NCBI RefSeq assembly: GCF_007859635.1
Contig: NZ_CP042306.1
Location: 744,001-808,000 of the forward strand
Direction: 5' to 3'
DNA: 64,000 nt
DNA from: Sphingomonas panacisoli
GTDB lineage: Bacteria; Pseudomonadota; Alphaproteobacteria; Sphingomonadales; Sphingomonadaceae
Shown: positions 50,749 through 61,803 of the stretch, piece after piece
Numbering within the stretch: position 1 is the stretch's first letter
How the letters are laid out: each line of letters opens with the position of its first letter
Made by a program: the position numbers and the translations under genes
Notes under the pieces: generated by a model
Database searches by the model: none
Told to the model about the DNA's origin: nothing
Seen by the model: only the letters and a program-made list of their open reading frames with translations

Positions 50749-51794
50749 CGTCGGCGCGCGAAAAGCTGTTGGCGGAGGCCAAGCAGCGCATCCTGATCAC
50801 CGATGGCGCGTTCGGGACCGAGATCCAGAACTGGAAGCTGTCGGAAGCGGATTATGCCGGGTCGCTGGGTCTCACCCACGACCAGAAGGGCAATAACGAC
50901 ATCCTCGCGCTGACCAAGCCCGAGGTGCCGGAGGCGATCCACCGCGCCTATTTCGAAGCGGGCGCAGACATCGCCGAGACCAACACCTTCTCGGCGAATT
51001 CGATCAGCCAGGCCGATTACGGCGCCGAGCATCTGGTCCGCGAGATCAATCTCGAGTCCGCAAAGATGGCGCGTCGCGTCGCCGACGAATTCGAAGCCAA
51101 GGACGGCCGCCCGCGCTTCGTCGCCGGCGCGATCGGACCGACCAACAAGACGCTGTCGCTGTCGCCCGACGTCAACGATCCGGGCTTTCGCGAGATCGAC
51201 TTCGATTATCTGAAGGGTGTCTATCGCGAGCAGATCGAAGCGCTGGTCGAGGGCGGGGTGGACTTCGTCCTGATCGAAACGGTGTTCGACACGCTCAACG
51301 CCAAGGCCGGCGTGATGGCGGCGATCGAGGCGGGCAATGATCTCGGCCGCGACCTGCCGATCATGCTGTCGATGACCTTGACCGACCTCTCGGGCCGCAA
51401 TCTGTCGGGTCACACGGTCGAGGCGTTCTGGCACGCGGTGCGGCACGCGAAACCGTTGACGATCGGGCTGAATTGTTCGTTCGGTGCCGAGCAGTTGCGT
51501 CCGCATGTTAAGACATTGTCGGAAATCGCCGATACGCTGATCATGGTCTATCCGAACGCCGGGTTGCCCAACGAACTCGGCGCCTATGACGAACTGCCCG
51601 CGACGACCGCGAGTCTGGTCGGCGAATGGGCGCAGGCTGGGCAGGTCAACGTGCTCGGCGGCTGCTGCGGCTCGACCCCGGCGCACATCAAGGCGATCGC
51701 GGACTTCGTGCGTACGCTGCCGCCGCGCGCGGTGGTGACGCCTGAGGTGCGGACGCGGCTCGCCGGGCTCGAACCGATGACGATGGCGGCGTAG
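50745..51794 (+). CDS. metH: Methionine synthase, homocysteine-binding fragment (MetH N-terminal protein)
   Basis: A 349-residue separate polypeptide equal to the first domain of cobalamin-dependent methionine synthase (MetH, 5-methyl-THF-homocysteine methyltransferase). Zinc ligands are in IGLNCSFGAEQ and LGGCCGSTPAH; other features are ILITDGAFGTEIQ and ETNTFSANSISQADYG. In many bacteria this domain is fused to the folate, B12 and reactivation domains; here those are in the protein at 52337. The two are separated by a GNAT gene. Reassembly as a complex is inference. Confidence 0.94.
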   Translation: MTSAREKLLAEAKQRILITDGAFGTEIQNWKLSEADYAGSLGLTHDQKGNNDILALTKPEVPEAIHRAYFEAGADIAETNTFSANSISQADYGAEHLVREINLESAKMARRVADEFEAKDGRPRFVAGAIGPTNKTLSLSPDVNDPGFREIDFDYLKGVYREQIEALVEGGVDFVLIETVFDTLNAKAGVMAAIEAGNDLGRDLPIMLSMTLTDLSGRNLSGHTVEAFWHAVRHAKPLTIGLNCSFGAEQLRPHVKTLSEIADTLIMVYPNAGLPNELGAYDELPATTASLVGEWAQAGQVNVLGGCCGSTPAHIKAIADFVRTLPPRAVVTPEVRTRLAGLEPMTMAA

Positions 51795-51799
51795 CGGCA

Positions 51800-52324
51800 A
51801 TGTCGGAGGGCGAAGGCTGGCGGGTGCGCGAAGCGGGGGCGGATGACGCCGACGCGCTCGCGCTCGTCGGCGGCGCGACATTTCTGGAAACGTTCGCGGG
51901 CGTGCTCGCCGGCGACGCGATCGTCGGGCATTGCGGGCGCCAACATACGACCGATGCCTATCGGTCGGTGCTGACGAACGGTGGGCGCGCGTGGCTCGCC
52001 GAGCTCGATCCCGGCAATGCGCCGGTCGGGTTCGCGCTGCTGACCAAGCCCGATCTGCCTGGCGCGCGCGCCGGCGATATCGAGCTCAAGCGCATCTACG
52101 CCTTGGCGCGATTTCACGGCACCGGCATCGGACGCGCTTTGATGGCGGCGGTCGTCGCCGCTACGTCGGGGTTCGAACGGCTGCTGCTCGGCGTGTATGC
52201 CGGCAATACTCGCGCGATCGCCTTCTACCGCAAACAGGGTTTCGAACCGATCGGCGAGCGCCGGTTCGATGTCGGCGGCAAGCTCTACGACGATCTCGTG
52301 CTCGCCAAACCGCTTACCGCCTGA
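51800..52324 (+). CDS. GNAT family N-acetyltransferase inserted in the methionine operon
   Basis: A 174-residue GNAT protein: FARHGTGIGRALM-like coenzyme loop (RFHGTGIGRALMAAVV), then GVYAGNTRAIAFYRKQGFEPIGERRF. It starts 5 bases after the MetH-N stop and ends 12 bases before the MetH-C start, so it is co-transcribed. Similar insertion of a GNAT gene between split metH halves occurs in related genomes as I recall. Substrate unknown. Confidence 0.85.
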   Translation: MSEGEGWRVREAGADDADALALVGGATFLETFAGVLAGDAIVGHCGRQHTTDAYRSVLTNGGRAWLAELDPGNAPVGFALLTKPDLPGARAGDIELKRIYALARFHGTGIGRALMAAVVAATSGFERLLLGVYAGNTRAIAFYRKQGFEPIGERRFDVGGKLYDDLVLAKPLTA

Positions 52325-52336
52325 TCCGGGACTTCG

Positions 52337-54991
<2,655 letters not shown>

Positions 54992-54996
54992 AGCAA

Positions 54997-55035
54997 AACG
55001 GGCGCCGCCATCGCTGGCGACGCCCGTTTCGTTTT
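54997..55035. terminator. Bidirectional terminator after the methionine operon
   Basis: Stem AACGGGCG/CGCCCGTT with inner GCC/GGC pairing, followed by TCGTTTT on the plus strand and TTTGCTT on the minus strand. It serves both metH and the convergent PEP-CTERM gene. Confidence 0.85.
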
Positions 55036-55049
55036 ACGGCTGGATTCGA

Positions 55050-55970
55050 TCAGGCGAAGCGGACGGTCGCCTGACGACGACGCAGGCTTGCGCCCATCAG
55101 ACCGAAGCCCATGATCATCATCGCCCAGGTCGCCGGTTCCGGCACGGCGGCGGCTTGAACTTCGAAGTTCGAATTGACAGACAGGGCCGTGCCGAAATTC
55201 GCCTGTACGTTGTCGACTGCGCCGAAGAACGTGCCACCCCAGCCCGAACCGATCCCGATTTCGAGACCGTAGACCGACAGGTTCGCATTGCCGTTGTCGG
55301 CGATCCACTGCGCCAGCGTCTTCTGTCCGCCATTGGCACTGGCAAACGTCGGGCCGAGCGAATCCTTGGTCGCCCAGAAGATACCGCTGTTCAGATTGGC
55401 GGTCAGCGTCGTCCAGGTATCAACGGGCGAGGTCGTCTGGTTCTGGTAGACGTTCTCCAGCACGAGCGTGCCGGCATAGACGCCGTTCTTGAGCATGCCG
55501 AGCCGAAGGACTGGCGCCAGGTTCGGATCGGTGGTCGATGTGCTCGACCGGTAGAAGTCGAACGACAGGCTGGTCAGGCTGGACAGCGCGATCGCGGTCG
55601 ATGCGCCGGCCGCGCCGAAATTATAAACCAGATCGCCCTTGCCGGTGTCGCCCTGCGTGCTGTTGAAATAGGCAGAGCCGTTGCCGCTGCGCGCATAGTC
55701 GGTCGTAATACCGATGGTCGATCCGGCGCCGACGGCGGCCTGGTACCACTGGCCGATAACCGGCGTGCCGTATGCGCGGTTGGCGTCGGCATTCGGGCCG
55801 GGGCCCGTCACGGTCGTGCGCGTGCCCGTCGCGTCGGTGGTAGTCGCCGCGGTGCTGGTCCCGAACGTGCCGGTCACGTTCTGCAGGCTGGTGTTGTACA
55901 CGGTCTGCGCCGATGCGGCGGCCGGTGCCAGGACGACCATGGCGGTCGCGGCGAGATAAAGTGCCTTCAT
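55050..55970 (-). CDS. Secreted PEPxxWA-CTERM protein
   Basis: A 306-residue exported protein with signal peptide (residues 1-22) and a C-terminal sorting tripartite signal: PEPATWA motif, a hydrophobic helix (MMIMGFGLMGASL) and a basic end (RRRQ), the exosortase substrate type typical of sphingomonads. The body is Ser/Thr/Gly/Asn-rich and beta-like with an alternating Thr stretch near the N-terminus. It presumably ends up in the outer surface or extracellular matrix. AGGGG lies 8 bases before the ATG. A CtrA-like box lies upstream. Confidence 0.88.
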   Translation of the reverse strand: MKALYLAATAMVVLAPAAASAQTVYNTSLQNVTGTFGTSTAATTTDATGTRTTVTGPGPNADANRAYGTPVIGQWYQAAVGAGSTIGITTDYARSGNGSAYFNSTQGDTGKGDLVYNFGAAGASTAIALSSLTSLSFDFYRSSTSTTDPNLAPVLRLGMLKNGVYAGTLVLENVYQNQTTSPVDTWTTLTANLNSGIFWATKDSLGPTFASANGGQKTLAQWIADNGNANLSVYGLEIGIGSGWGGTFFGAVDNVQANFGTALSVNSNFEVQAAAVPEPATWAMMIMGFGLMGASLRRRQATVRFA

Positions 55971-56049
55971 GAATTTCCCCTCTGGACTCGGCCAACACGC
56001 GCAACGCCTACCCTGAACGGAGATCGCGCCGCTGGCCCTATTGCACTGA

Positions 56050-56065
56050 TTAACCAAACGTTAAC
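56050..56065 (-). promoter_or_regulatory. CtrA-type box TTAA-N7-TTAAC
   Basis: TTAA, seven bases, TTAAC matches the alphaproteobacterial cell-cycle regulator CtrA consensus (TTAA-N7-TTAA) and lies about 80 bp upstream of the PEP-CTERM gene start. A half-site TTAACC occurs at 56185, nearer the beta-helix gene. Confidence 0.6.
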
Positions 56066-56246
56066 GATACGCAATGGGCAGAATGGTTGACCTGAATCAA
56101 GTTTCCAACCGATGTGCCAAAATCGGGCAGGTACCCAGACGTATTTACGTCTTCGCTCCTCGATTCACCTTCTCCCGCGCCGTTAACCGACATTCGCCAT
56201 TTGCCGACAAGGCGTCGTCGTTATCGACGGCGCAAAGGAGTTACCC

Positions 56247-57179
56247 ATGCGCCGAATCCTCATCGCCTTGCTGCCGCTGATCGCCGCGCCGGCCGTCGCG
56301 CAATCCGTGTCGGCGCCGTTCACGGTGCAGGAAACCGGGCAGGGCTTCGCCACGCTCGACGACGCGGTGCAATCGATCCGGATGGGGACCGCGACGATCC
56401 TGATCGCGCCGGGCGTCTACAAGCAATGCACCGTGCAAGCCGGTGGCAACATCACGTTCAAGGCGGTCCAGCCCGGCACCGCGATCTTCGACGGCGAAGC
56501 GTGCGAGGGCAAAGCCGCGTTCGTGCTACGCGGGGCGAGTTCAGTGGTGGACGGCATCGTGTTCCGCAACATCCGCGTCGCCGACGGCAACGGCGCGGGC
56601 ATCCGGACAGAGATGGGCAATCTGACCGTGCGCAATTCGATGTTCCTCGACAGCCAGGAGGGCATTCTCGGTGGCCAGCCGACGGGGCAGAAGATCGTGA
56701 TCGAGCGCTCGACCTTCGCCGGGCTCGGCACATGCGACGACGCGACCGATTGCGCGCATTCGATCTACCTTGCCAATCAGGGGTCGGTCACGATCACGCG
56801 GTCGCGGTTCGAGCGTGGACGCGGCGGGCATTACGTCAAGCTGCGCGTGCCGAACCTGTCGATCACCGACAACAGCTTCGACGACAGCGAAGGCCGCAAG
56901 ACCAACTACATGATCGACCTGTCGGAAGGCGGCACCGGCCTGATCGCGCGCAACACCTTCGCCGACGGGTCCGACAAGGAAAATTGGAGCGGCTTCATCG
57001 TCGTCGCGGCCGAAGCGCGGACCTATTCGTCGGCCGGGCTGAAGGTGGTCGATAACGTCGCGACGCTTCCGCCCAATTTCGGCAAGAGCCCGGCGTTCGT
57101 CGCGAATGTCGGCCGCGATCAACTGGCGGTCGGCGCAAACAAGCTCGCGCCGGGCATCCGGCCTTACGAACAGCGTTAG
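56247..57179 (+). CDS. Secreted right-handed parallel beta-helix protein
   Basis: A 310-residue protein with signal peptide (residues 1-18). The mature part shows the pectate-lyase-like coil pattern of short repeats: TILIAPGVYKQC, DGIVFRNIRVADG, LTVRNSMFLDSQEGILGG, VTITRSRFERGRGGHYVK and LSITDNSFDD. Cys pairs lie in TVQAGGN..GEACEG and GLGTCDDATDC. Likely a carbohydrate-active or adhesin-like protein. An AAAGGAG site lies before the ATG. It ends overlapping the stop of the alkaline phosphatase gene by 4 bases. Confidence 0.82.
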   Translation: MRRILIALLPLIAAPAVAQSVSAPFTVQETGQGFATLDDAVQSIRMGTATILIAPGVYKQCTVQAGGNITFKAVQPGTAIFDGEACEGKAAFVLRGASSVVDGIVFRNIRVADGNGAGIRTEMGNLTVRNSMFLDSQEGILGGQPTGQKIVIERSTFAGLGTCDDATDCAHSIYLANQGSVTITRSRFERGRGGHYVKLRVPNLSITDNSFDDSEGRKTNYMIDLSEGGTGLIARNTFADGSDKENWSGFIVVAAEARTYSSAGLKVVDNVATLPPNFGKSPAFVANVGRDQLAVGANKLAPGIRPYEQR

Positions 57180-58822
57180 GGGCAGCTACTTCCCGGTCCG
57201 CCGTCGAGATCGAGACAGCGGCCATCGATCTCGCCCGGCGCCAGCGCGAAGCCGACCAACGCGGCGAGGCTCGGCATGATGTCGACCGTCTCCACCGACA
57301 GCGGCTGTTCGAACCCCGCCATCCCCCGGCGCCAGAACAGGATCGGCACGCGGCGGTCGTAATCCCAGATACTGCCATGCGTCGCGATCGTGCCGGCGGG
57401 CGTGGTCGCCGGCGGGATCGGGGTGATACGCGGTTTCAGGAAGATCGAGATATCGCCCGATCGCTCGGTATCGAACGAGGCGCGGGCGCGCTGGAGGAGG
57501 CTCCACGTCTCTGGCGGCCCGGCGGGCAGGGTCGCCGCGGCGATTTCCGGCTTGGTGAAGACCGCAGCGACCTGCGGGTTGGCGGCGTAGCGTTTCACCG
57601 CCGCATCGCGGACGCGATCCCGGTCCGCCGGGGACAGCTTGTTGCTGATCCACACATCGCCATTCACCCCGCCGAACAGCAGCGGCCCTTTCAGCCCCAG
57701 CGTTCCGGCGATGTCGTCGCCCACCGTCTTGATGTTGACCGTCAAGTCCATCCGCGCCGCCATCGGCATGCCGCGCTCGCGCTCGCGTTCTGGGATATCG
57801 TTGCCGCCATGGTCCGCGGTCAGCGCGACGACGTAATCGACGCCGGTCTTGTCGAGCATCGCGAAGAATTTGCCCAGCGTCTGGTCGAGATTGGCGAGCT
57901 GGATGCACATCTCCGACCCCTCGGTGCCGAAGCCATGCCCGACATAGTCGGTCGCCGACGCACCGACCGTCAGCACGTCGACCGACGGGCCGCGCCCGAG
58001 CTTCATGTCCTGCACCATCGCCGTCGCGAGGCCGAAGATCGCGGTGTCGAATGCGGGTGAGGCCTTCCACAGTCCTTCGTTTTTCGCAGGACGCGCGAAG
58101 CGGCCGTTGCCGACCGTCTTGCCGTTGGCGACGATCGGCCGGTCGATCGACTTGCACCAGGCAGGCTCGACTAGAGCCGCGCCGGGCTTGGCGATCTGCG
58201 CTTCCGCGGTGACGTTTGCACGTCCGACCGAGGCGGGAATGGCGCGGTCGCTATAGGAGATGAACCCCTTGCCGTCGCGCCAGAACCAGAGCTGATCGAC
58301 CTTGTGGCCGCCCATCATGATCGCCGCGCGGTCCTTGCCCGCGACCGACACGGTGCGGACGCGCGGGTCGGCGTTCTTCAGGCGCTCGCCGAGGGTCGGC
58401 ACGCGCAGCTTGATGTCGGACGCGGTATAGTTGCTGAAGCTCGAACCCGGGACGCGCTCGTCCTCGGCGCAATAGACCATGCCGGGGCGCGGGCCGTTCA
58501 GATCGACCCAGTCGTTGGCGATGATGCCCGTCCGCGCCGGGCGATCGCCGGTCATGATCGTCGAGTGACCGGGGCACGTCTCGGTCGCCGCATGGCTCTG
58601 ATAGCCTGCCGGAAACACCGCGCCGTCGAGCAGCCGTTTGAACCCGCCGGTGAACCGGTTGCGATATTCCGCGAACAGATCGGCGGAGAATTGGTCGACG
58701 GAGATCACCACGATCAGCTTCGGCGCGGGTCGTGCAGGCTCGGCTGCCGGTGGCGGTGTGTCTTGTGCGGCGAGGGGCGAGGCGAGCAGGAGGGCGAGGG
58801 GTGCGAACGGGATAAAACGCAT
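57176..58822 (-). CDS. Sphingomonas-type alkaline phosphatase (SPAP/PafA family)
   Basis: A 548-residue secreted phosphomonoesterase/diesterase. After a signal peptide (residues 1-19) come SVDQFSADLF (first Zn Asp), the threonine nucleophile in TCPGHSTIM, NDWVDLNG (substrate Asn), the Lys/Arg pair in AGKDRAAIM, GHGFGTEGSE, and LTADHGGNDIPE (second Zn Asp/His). The nucleophile is Thr rather than the Ser of E. coli PhoA, as in the Sphingomonas SPAP enzyme. The length is close to SPAP (559). The C-terminal His in IATHGSIWDYDRR is the remaining ligand. Confidence 0.92.
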   Translation of the reverse strand: MRFIPFAPLALLLASPLAAQDTPPPAAEPARPAPKLIVVISVDQFSADLFAEYRNRFTGGFKRLLDGAVFPAGYQSHAATETCPGHSTIMTGDRPARTGIIANDWVDLNGPRPGMVYCAEDERVPGSSFSNYTASDIKLRVPTLGERLKNADPRVRTVSVAGKDRAAIMMGGHKVDQLWFWRDGKGFISYSDRAIPASVGRANVTAEAQIAKPGAALVEPAWCKSIDRPIVANGKTVGNGRFARPAKNEGLWKASPAFDTAIFGLATAMVQDMKLGRGPSVDVLTVGASATDYVGHGFGTEGSEMCIQLANLDQTLGKFFAMLDKTGVDYVVALTADHGGNDIPERERERGMPMAARMDLTVNIKTVGDDIAGTLGLKGPLLFGGVNGDVWISNKLSPADRDRVRDAAVKRYAANPQVAAVFTKPEIAAATLPAGPPETWSLLQRARASFDTERSGDISIFLKPRITPIPPATTPAGTIATHGSIWDYDRRVPILFWRRGMAGFEQPLSVETVDIMPSLAALVGFALAPGEIDGRCLDLDGGPGSSCP

Positions 58823-58904
58823 CGGAGACCTCCGAGGGATCGGGATAGGCGTTGGCTTACCGACCAGCTATGGCGCGGCGGCGGGACGGGTGACAAGAGG
58901 TCGC

Positions 58905-60899
58905 ATGCGGGCATTCGGTTTCATGATTGTGACGCTGATGCTTGGCGTCGTCGCATGGGCGATGCCGGCGCGTGCGCAGGACGATGCCGGTCCGCATCTC
59001 CGGATCGGGCTAGTCGCGGAAAGCGACACGCCTAGGGCCGGCGGCGAGGTCGCGATCGCGCTCGACACCACGCCGCAGCCGGGCTGGCACGGTTACTGGC
59101 AGAATCCGGGGGATGCGGGATTTCCGGCGAAGCTCGACTGGACGTTGCCGCAAGGCGTGACGGCGAGCGCGCCGGTCTATCCGGCACCCCAACGGCTGCT
59201 GATCGCGAACTTGATGAACTATGTGTTCGAACGGCCGTACGCGCCGATCGTGACGCTCAAAATTCCCGCGGGCCTGCCGGCCGGCACCACACTGCCGATC
59301 AAGCTGCACATGACGTATCTGGTCTGCACGACACAATTGTGCGTGCCGGAGCAGGGCGATTTCGCGATCACGCTGACGGTCGGCGACGGCGCGATCGATC
59401 CGGCGCAGCGGGCGACGTTCGATTCGTGGCGCCGCGCCCTGCCGCAGCCGCTCGGGTCGGCGGCGACGTATCAGGCGGCGAACGGCGAGGTGCGGATCGC
59501 GGTGCCGTATCCGGCGAGCGCCAAGGGCGAGGGCGCGTATTTCTACCCCGTCTCGACGGGGGTGATCGAATATGCGTCGCCGCAGGTCGTGAGCCGCGAC
59601 GGCGATCGCTTGATCCTGGCGACCAAGGGCAAAGGCGGCGGGCCGCTCGAAGGCGTGCTGAGCGTCGACGGCCGCGCGTTGGCGGTGACGGCGTCGCCTG
59701 GGACGGTTGCGGTCGGGAAGGTAGGCGGCGGCGATCTCGCGGCGATCCTGATCGCCTTCGCCAGCGCGGTGCTCGGTGGGCTGATCCTCAACGTCATGCC
59801 GTGCGTATTCCCGATCCTGAGCCTGAAGGCGCTGAGCCTCGCGCGCGCCGGGGGCGACGAGCGCGCCGCTCGGCACGAGGCGTTGGCCTACACCGCCGGC
59901 GCGATCGCGGTTTGCCTGGCGCTCGGCGCGACGATCCTGGCGTTGCGCGCCGGGGGGAGCGCGGCGGGTTGGGCGTTCCAGCTGCAGGATCCGCGTGTCG
60001 TCGTGCTGCTCCTGCTGTTGACGATCGGAATCGCGCTCAACTTGGCTGGATTGTTCGAGCTGCCCGTGCCGCGTTTCGCCGCGCAGTCGGGCGGCGCGAG
60101 TGGCGCGTTCGCGACCGGCGCGCTGGCGGCGTTTGTCGCGACGCCGTGCACCGGGCCGTTCATGGGTGCAGCGCTGGGGGCGGCGCTGGTGCTGCCATGG
60201 CTGGCCGCGCTCGCGGTATTCGCCGGTCTGGGGCTGGGCCTCGCGCTGCCGTTCCTGCTACTCGGGTTCGTCCCCGCGCTTCGCCGCAAGCTGCCCAGGC
60301 CCGGCGCGTGGATGGACAATTTGCGGCGCATATTGTCGATCCCGATGTGGCTGACCGCGGTTGCGCTCGCCTGGGTGCTCGGCAAGCAGGCGGGGGTCGA
60401 CGGCATGGCGCTCGCGCTGCTGGCGGGGCTTGGATTCGGGATCGTGCTGTGGGCAGCGGGTCGCCGGCAAGCGCGCGGTCTGGCGGTCGGACTGCCGGCC
60501 GCGCTCATGCTGGTCGCGATCGCGGTTGCGAGCGTGTGGCTGGTGCGGCCTGTGCCCAAGGCCGTCGCTGGCGGCGAGCAGACGTTCAGCGAAGCCAGGC
60601 TCGCCGATCTGCGCCAGCAGGGCCGCCCGGTCTTCGCCTATTTCACCGCCGATTGGTGCCTGACGTGCAAGGTCAACGAGCGCGTCGCGATCGACACCGA
60701 CCGTGCGCAAGCGGCGTTCAAGCGCAAGAACGTCGCCGTTCTGGTCGGCGACTGGACCAACGGCGACCCGGTGCTCGGCCGCTTCATCGAATCGCACAAC
60801 CGCGCCGGCGTGCCGCTCTATCTCTATTACCCCGCGGGCGGTGGCGAGCCACGCGTCCTGCCGCAAGTGCTTACCCCGTCGATGCTGGAGGAACTATGA
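58905..60899 (+). CDS. dsbD: DsbD/ScsB-type thiol:disulfide interchange protein
   Basis: A 664-residue inner-membrane reductant carrier. Signal peptide (residues 1-23), a periplasmic DsbD-alpha domain (cysteines in LVCTTQLCVPEQGDF), an eight-helix membrane domain with transfer cysteines in NVMPCVFPILSLKAL and AFVATPCTGPFMGAALG, and a C-terminal thioredoxin domain with CxxC in ADWCLTCKVNE. It passes electrons from cytoplasmic thioredoxin to periplasmic partners. It overlaps the next gene as ATGA. The frame starts upstream of 58905 in a basic low-complexity stretch that is unlikely to be translated. Confidence 0.93.
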   Translation: MRAFGFMIVTLMLGVVAWAMPARAQDDAGPHLRIGLVAESDTPRAGGEVAIALDTTPQPGWHGYWQNPGDAGFPAKLDWTLPQGVTASAPVYPAPQRLLIANLMNYVFERPYAPIVTLKIPAGLPAGTTLPIKLHMTYLVCTTQLCVPEQGDFAITLTVGDGAIDPAQRATFDSWRRALPQPLGSAATYQAANGEVRIAVPYPASAKGEGAYFYPVSTGVIEYASPQVVSRDGDRLILATKGKGGGPLEGVLSVDGRALAVTASPGTVAVGKVGGGDLAAILIAFASAVLGGLILNVMPCVFPILSLKALSLARAGGDERAARHEALAYTAGAIAVCLALGATILALRAGGSAAGWAFQLQDPRVVVLLLLLTIGIALNLAGLFELPVPRFAAQSGGASGAFATGALAAFVATPCTGPFMGAALGAALVLPWLAALAVFAGLGLGLALPFLLLGFVPALRRKLPRPGAWMDNLRRILSIPMWLTAVALAWVLGKQAGVDGMALALLAGLGFGIVLWAAGRRQARGLAVGLPAALMLVAIAVASVWLVRPVPKAVAGGEQTFSEARLADLRQQGRPVFAYFTADWCLTCKVNERVAIDTDRAQAAFKRKNVAVLVGDWTNGDPVLGRFIESHNRAGVPLYLYYPAGGGEPRVLPQVLTPSMLEEL

Positions 60900-61717
60900 T
60901 CGCCCGGATGATCGTTGCGCTGTCCGCGCTGCTGGCCATCGGTGCCAGCGACCCGCCCGCCTGGACGCGCCCGATCGCGCCGTTCCACATTATCGGCAAC
61001 CTCTATTATGTCGGGAGCGAGGGGCTCGCCGCGTATCTGATCACGACGCCCAAGGGCGCGATCCTGCTCGACGGGACGATGGAAGCGAACGTCCCGGCGA
61101 TCGAGGCGAACATCAAATCGCTCGGGATCAAGCTGAGCGACGTGAAGATCCTGCTCAACAGCCACGCGCACTTCGATCATGCCGACGGCCTCGCGCACCT
61201 CAAGCGCGACACCGGCGCGACGATGATGGCGATGAAGGGTGATGTCTGGGCGCTCGAGAACGGCAAGCATTTCGGCGACCAGAACTATGTCGGCACCTTC
61301 GCCCCGGTGAAGGTCGATCGCGTGCTGGCAGATGGCGAGAAGGTGACGCTGGGCGGCGTGACGATGACCGCGATCGCGACGCCCGGCCACACCGCGGGCT
61401 GTACGACCTGGGTGCTGCCGGTGCGGATCAAGACCGGCATCAAGACGATCGTGTTTCCGTGCAGCATGACGGTCGCGGGCAACAAGCTGGTCGGCAACCG
61501 ACAATATCCCGGCATCGTGGCCGACTATCGCGCGACCTTCGACCGGATGGCGGCGCTGAAAGCCGACGTCGTGCTGCCCGCGCATCCCGAGCAGGCGGAT
61601 GTCACGAAGCTCAAGGGCGACCAATTCCTGCGCCCGACGCTGTTGCCCAAACTGGTTGCCGACGCCCGAGCGGCGTTCGAGAAGGAATGGCTTAAGCAAA
61701 GCGCGATAGCGCGCTGA
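60896..61717 (+). CDS. Subclass B3-like metallo-beta-lactamase-fold protein
   Basis: A 273-residue exported MBL-fold enzyme with an N-terminal signal peptide. The B3 pattern is visible: NSHAHFDHADGLAHL with H-x-H-x-D-H, TPGHTAGCTTWVL for the third zinc His, and PAHPEQAD for the last. It ends EWLKQSAIAR. Subclass B3 enzymes hydrolyse penicillins and carbapenems, but related chromosomal proteins without that activity exist, so activity is not established. Overlap with dsbD suggests shared control. Confidence 0.85.
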   Translation: MIARMIVALSALLAIGASDPPAWTRPIAPFHIIGNLYYVGSEGLAAYLITTPKGAILLDGTMEANVPAIEANIKSLGIKLSDVKILLNSHAHFDHADGLAHLKRDTGATMMAMKGDVWALENGKHFGDQNYVGTFAPVKVDRVLADGEKVTLGGVTMTAIATPGHTAGCTTWVLPVRIKTGIKTIVFPCSMTVAGNKLVGNRQYPGIVADYRATFDRMAALKADVVLPAHPEQADVTKLKGDQFLRPTLLPKLVADARAAFEKEWLKQSAIAR

Positions 61718-61803
61718 TCTGGGTCAGCCCAGTTCGCCCTTGTGCGCCGCAACATTCCATAGCAGCATGGAACCCTGACGCCTGACGGCGCTTTGGGGGA
61801 CGA

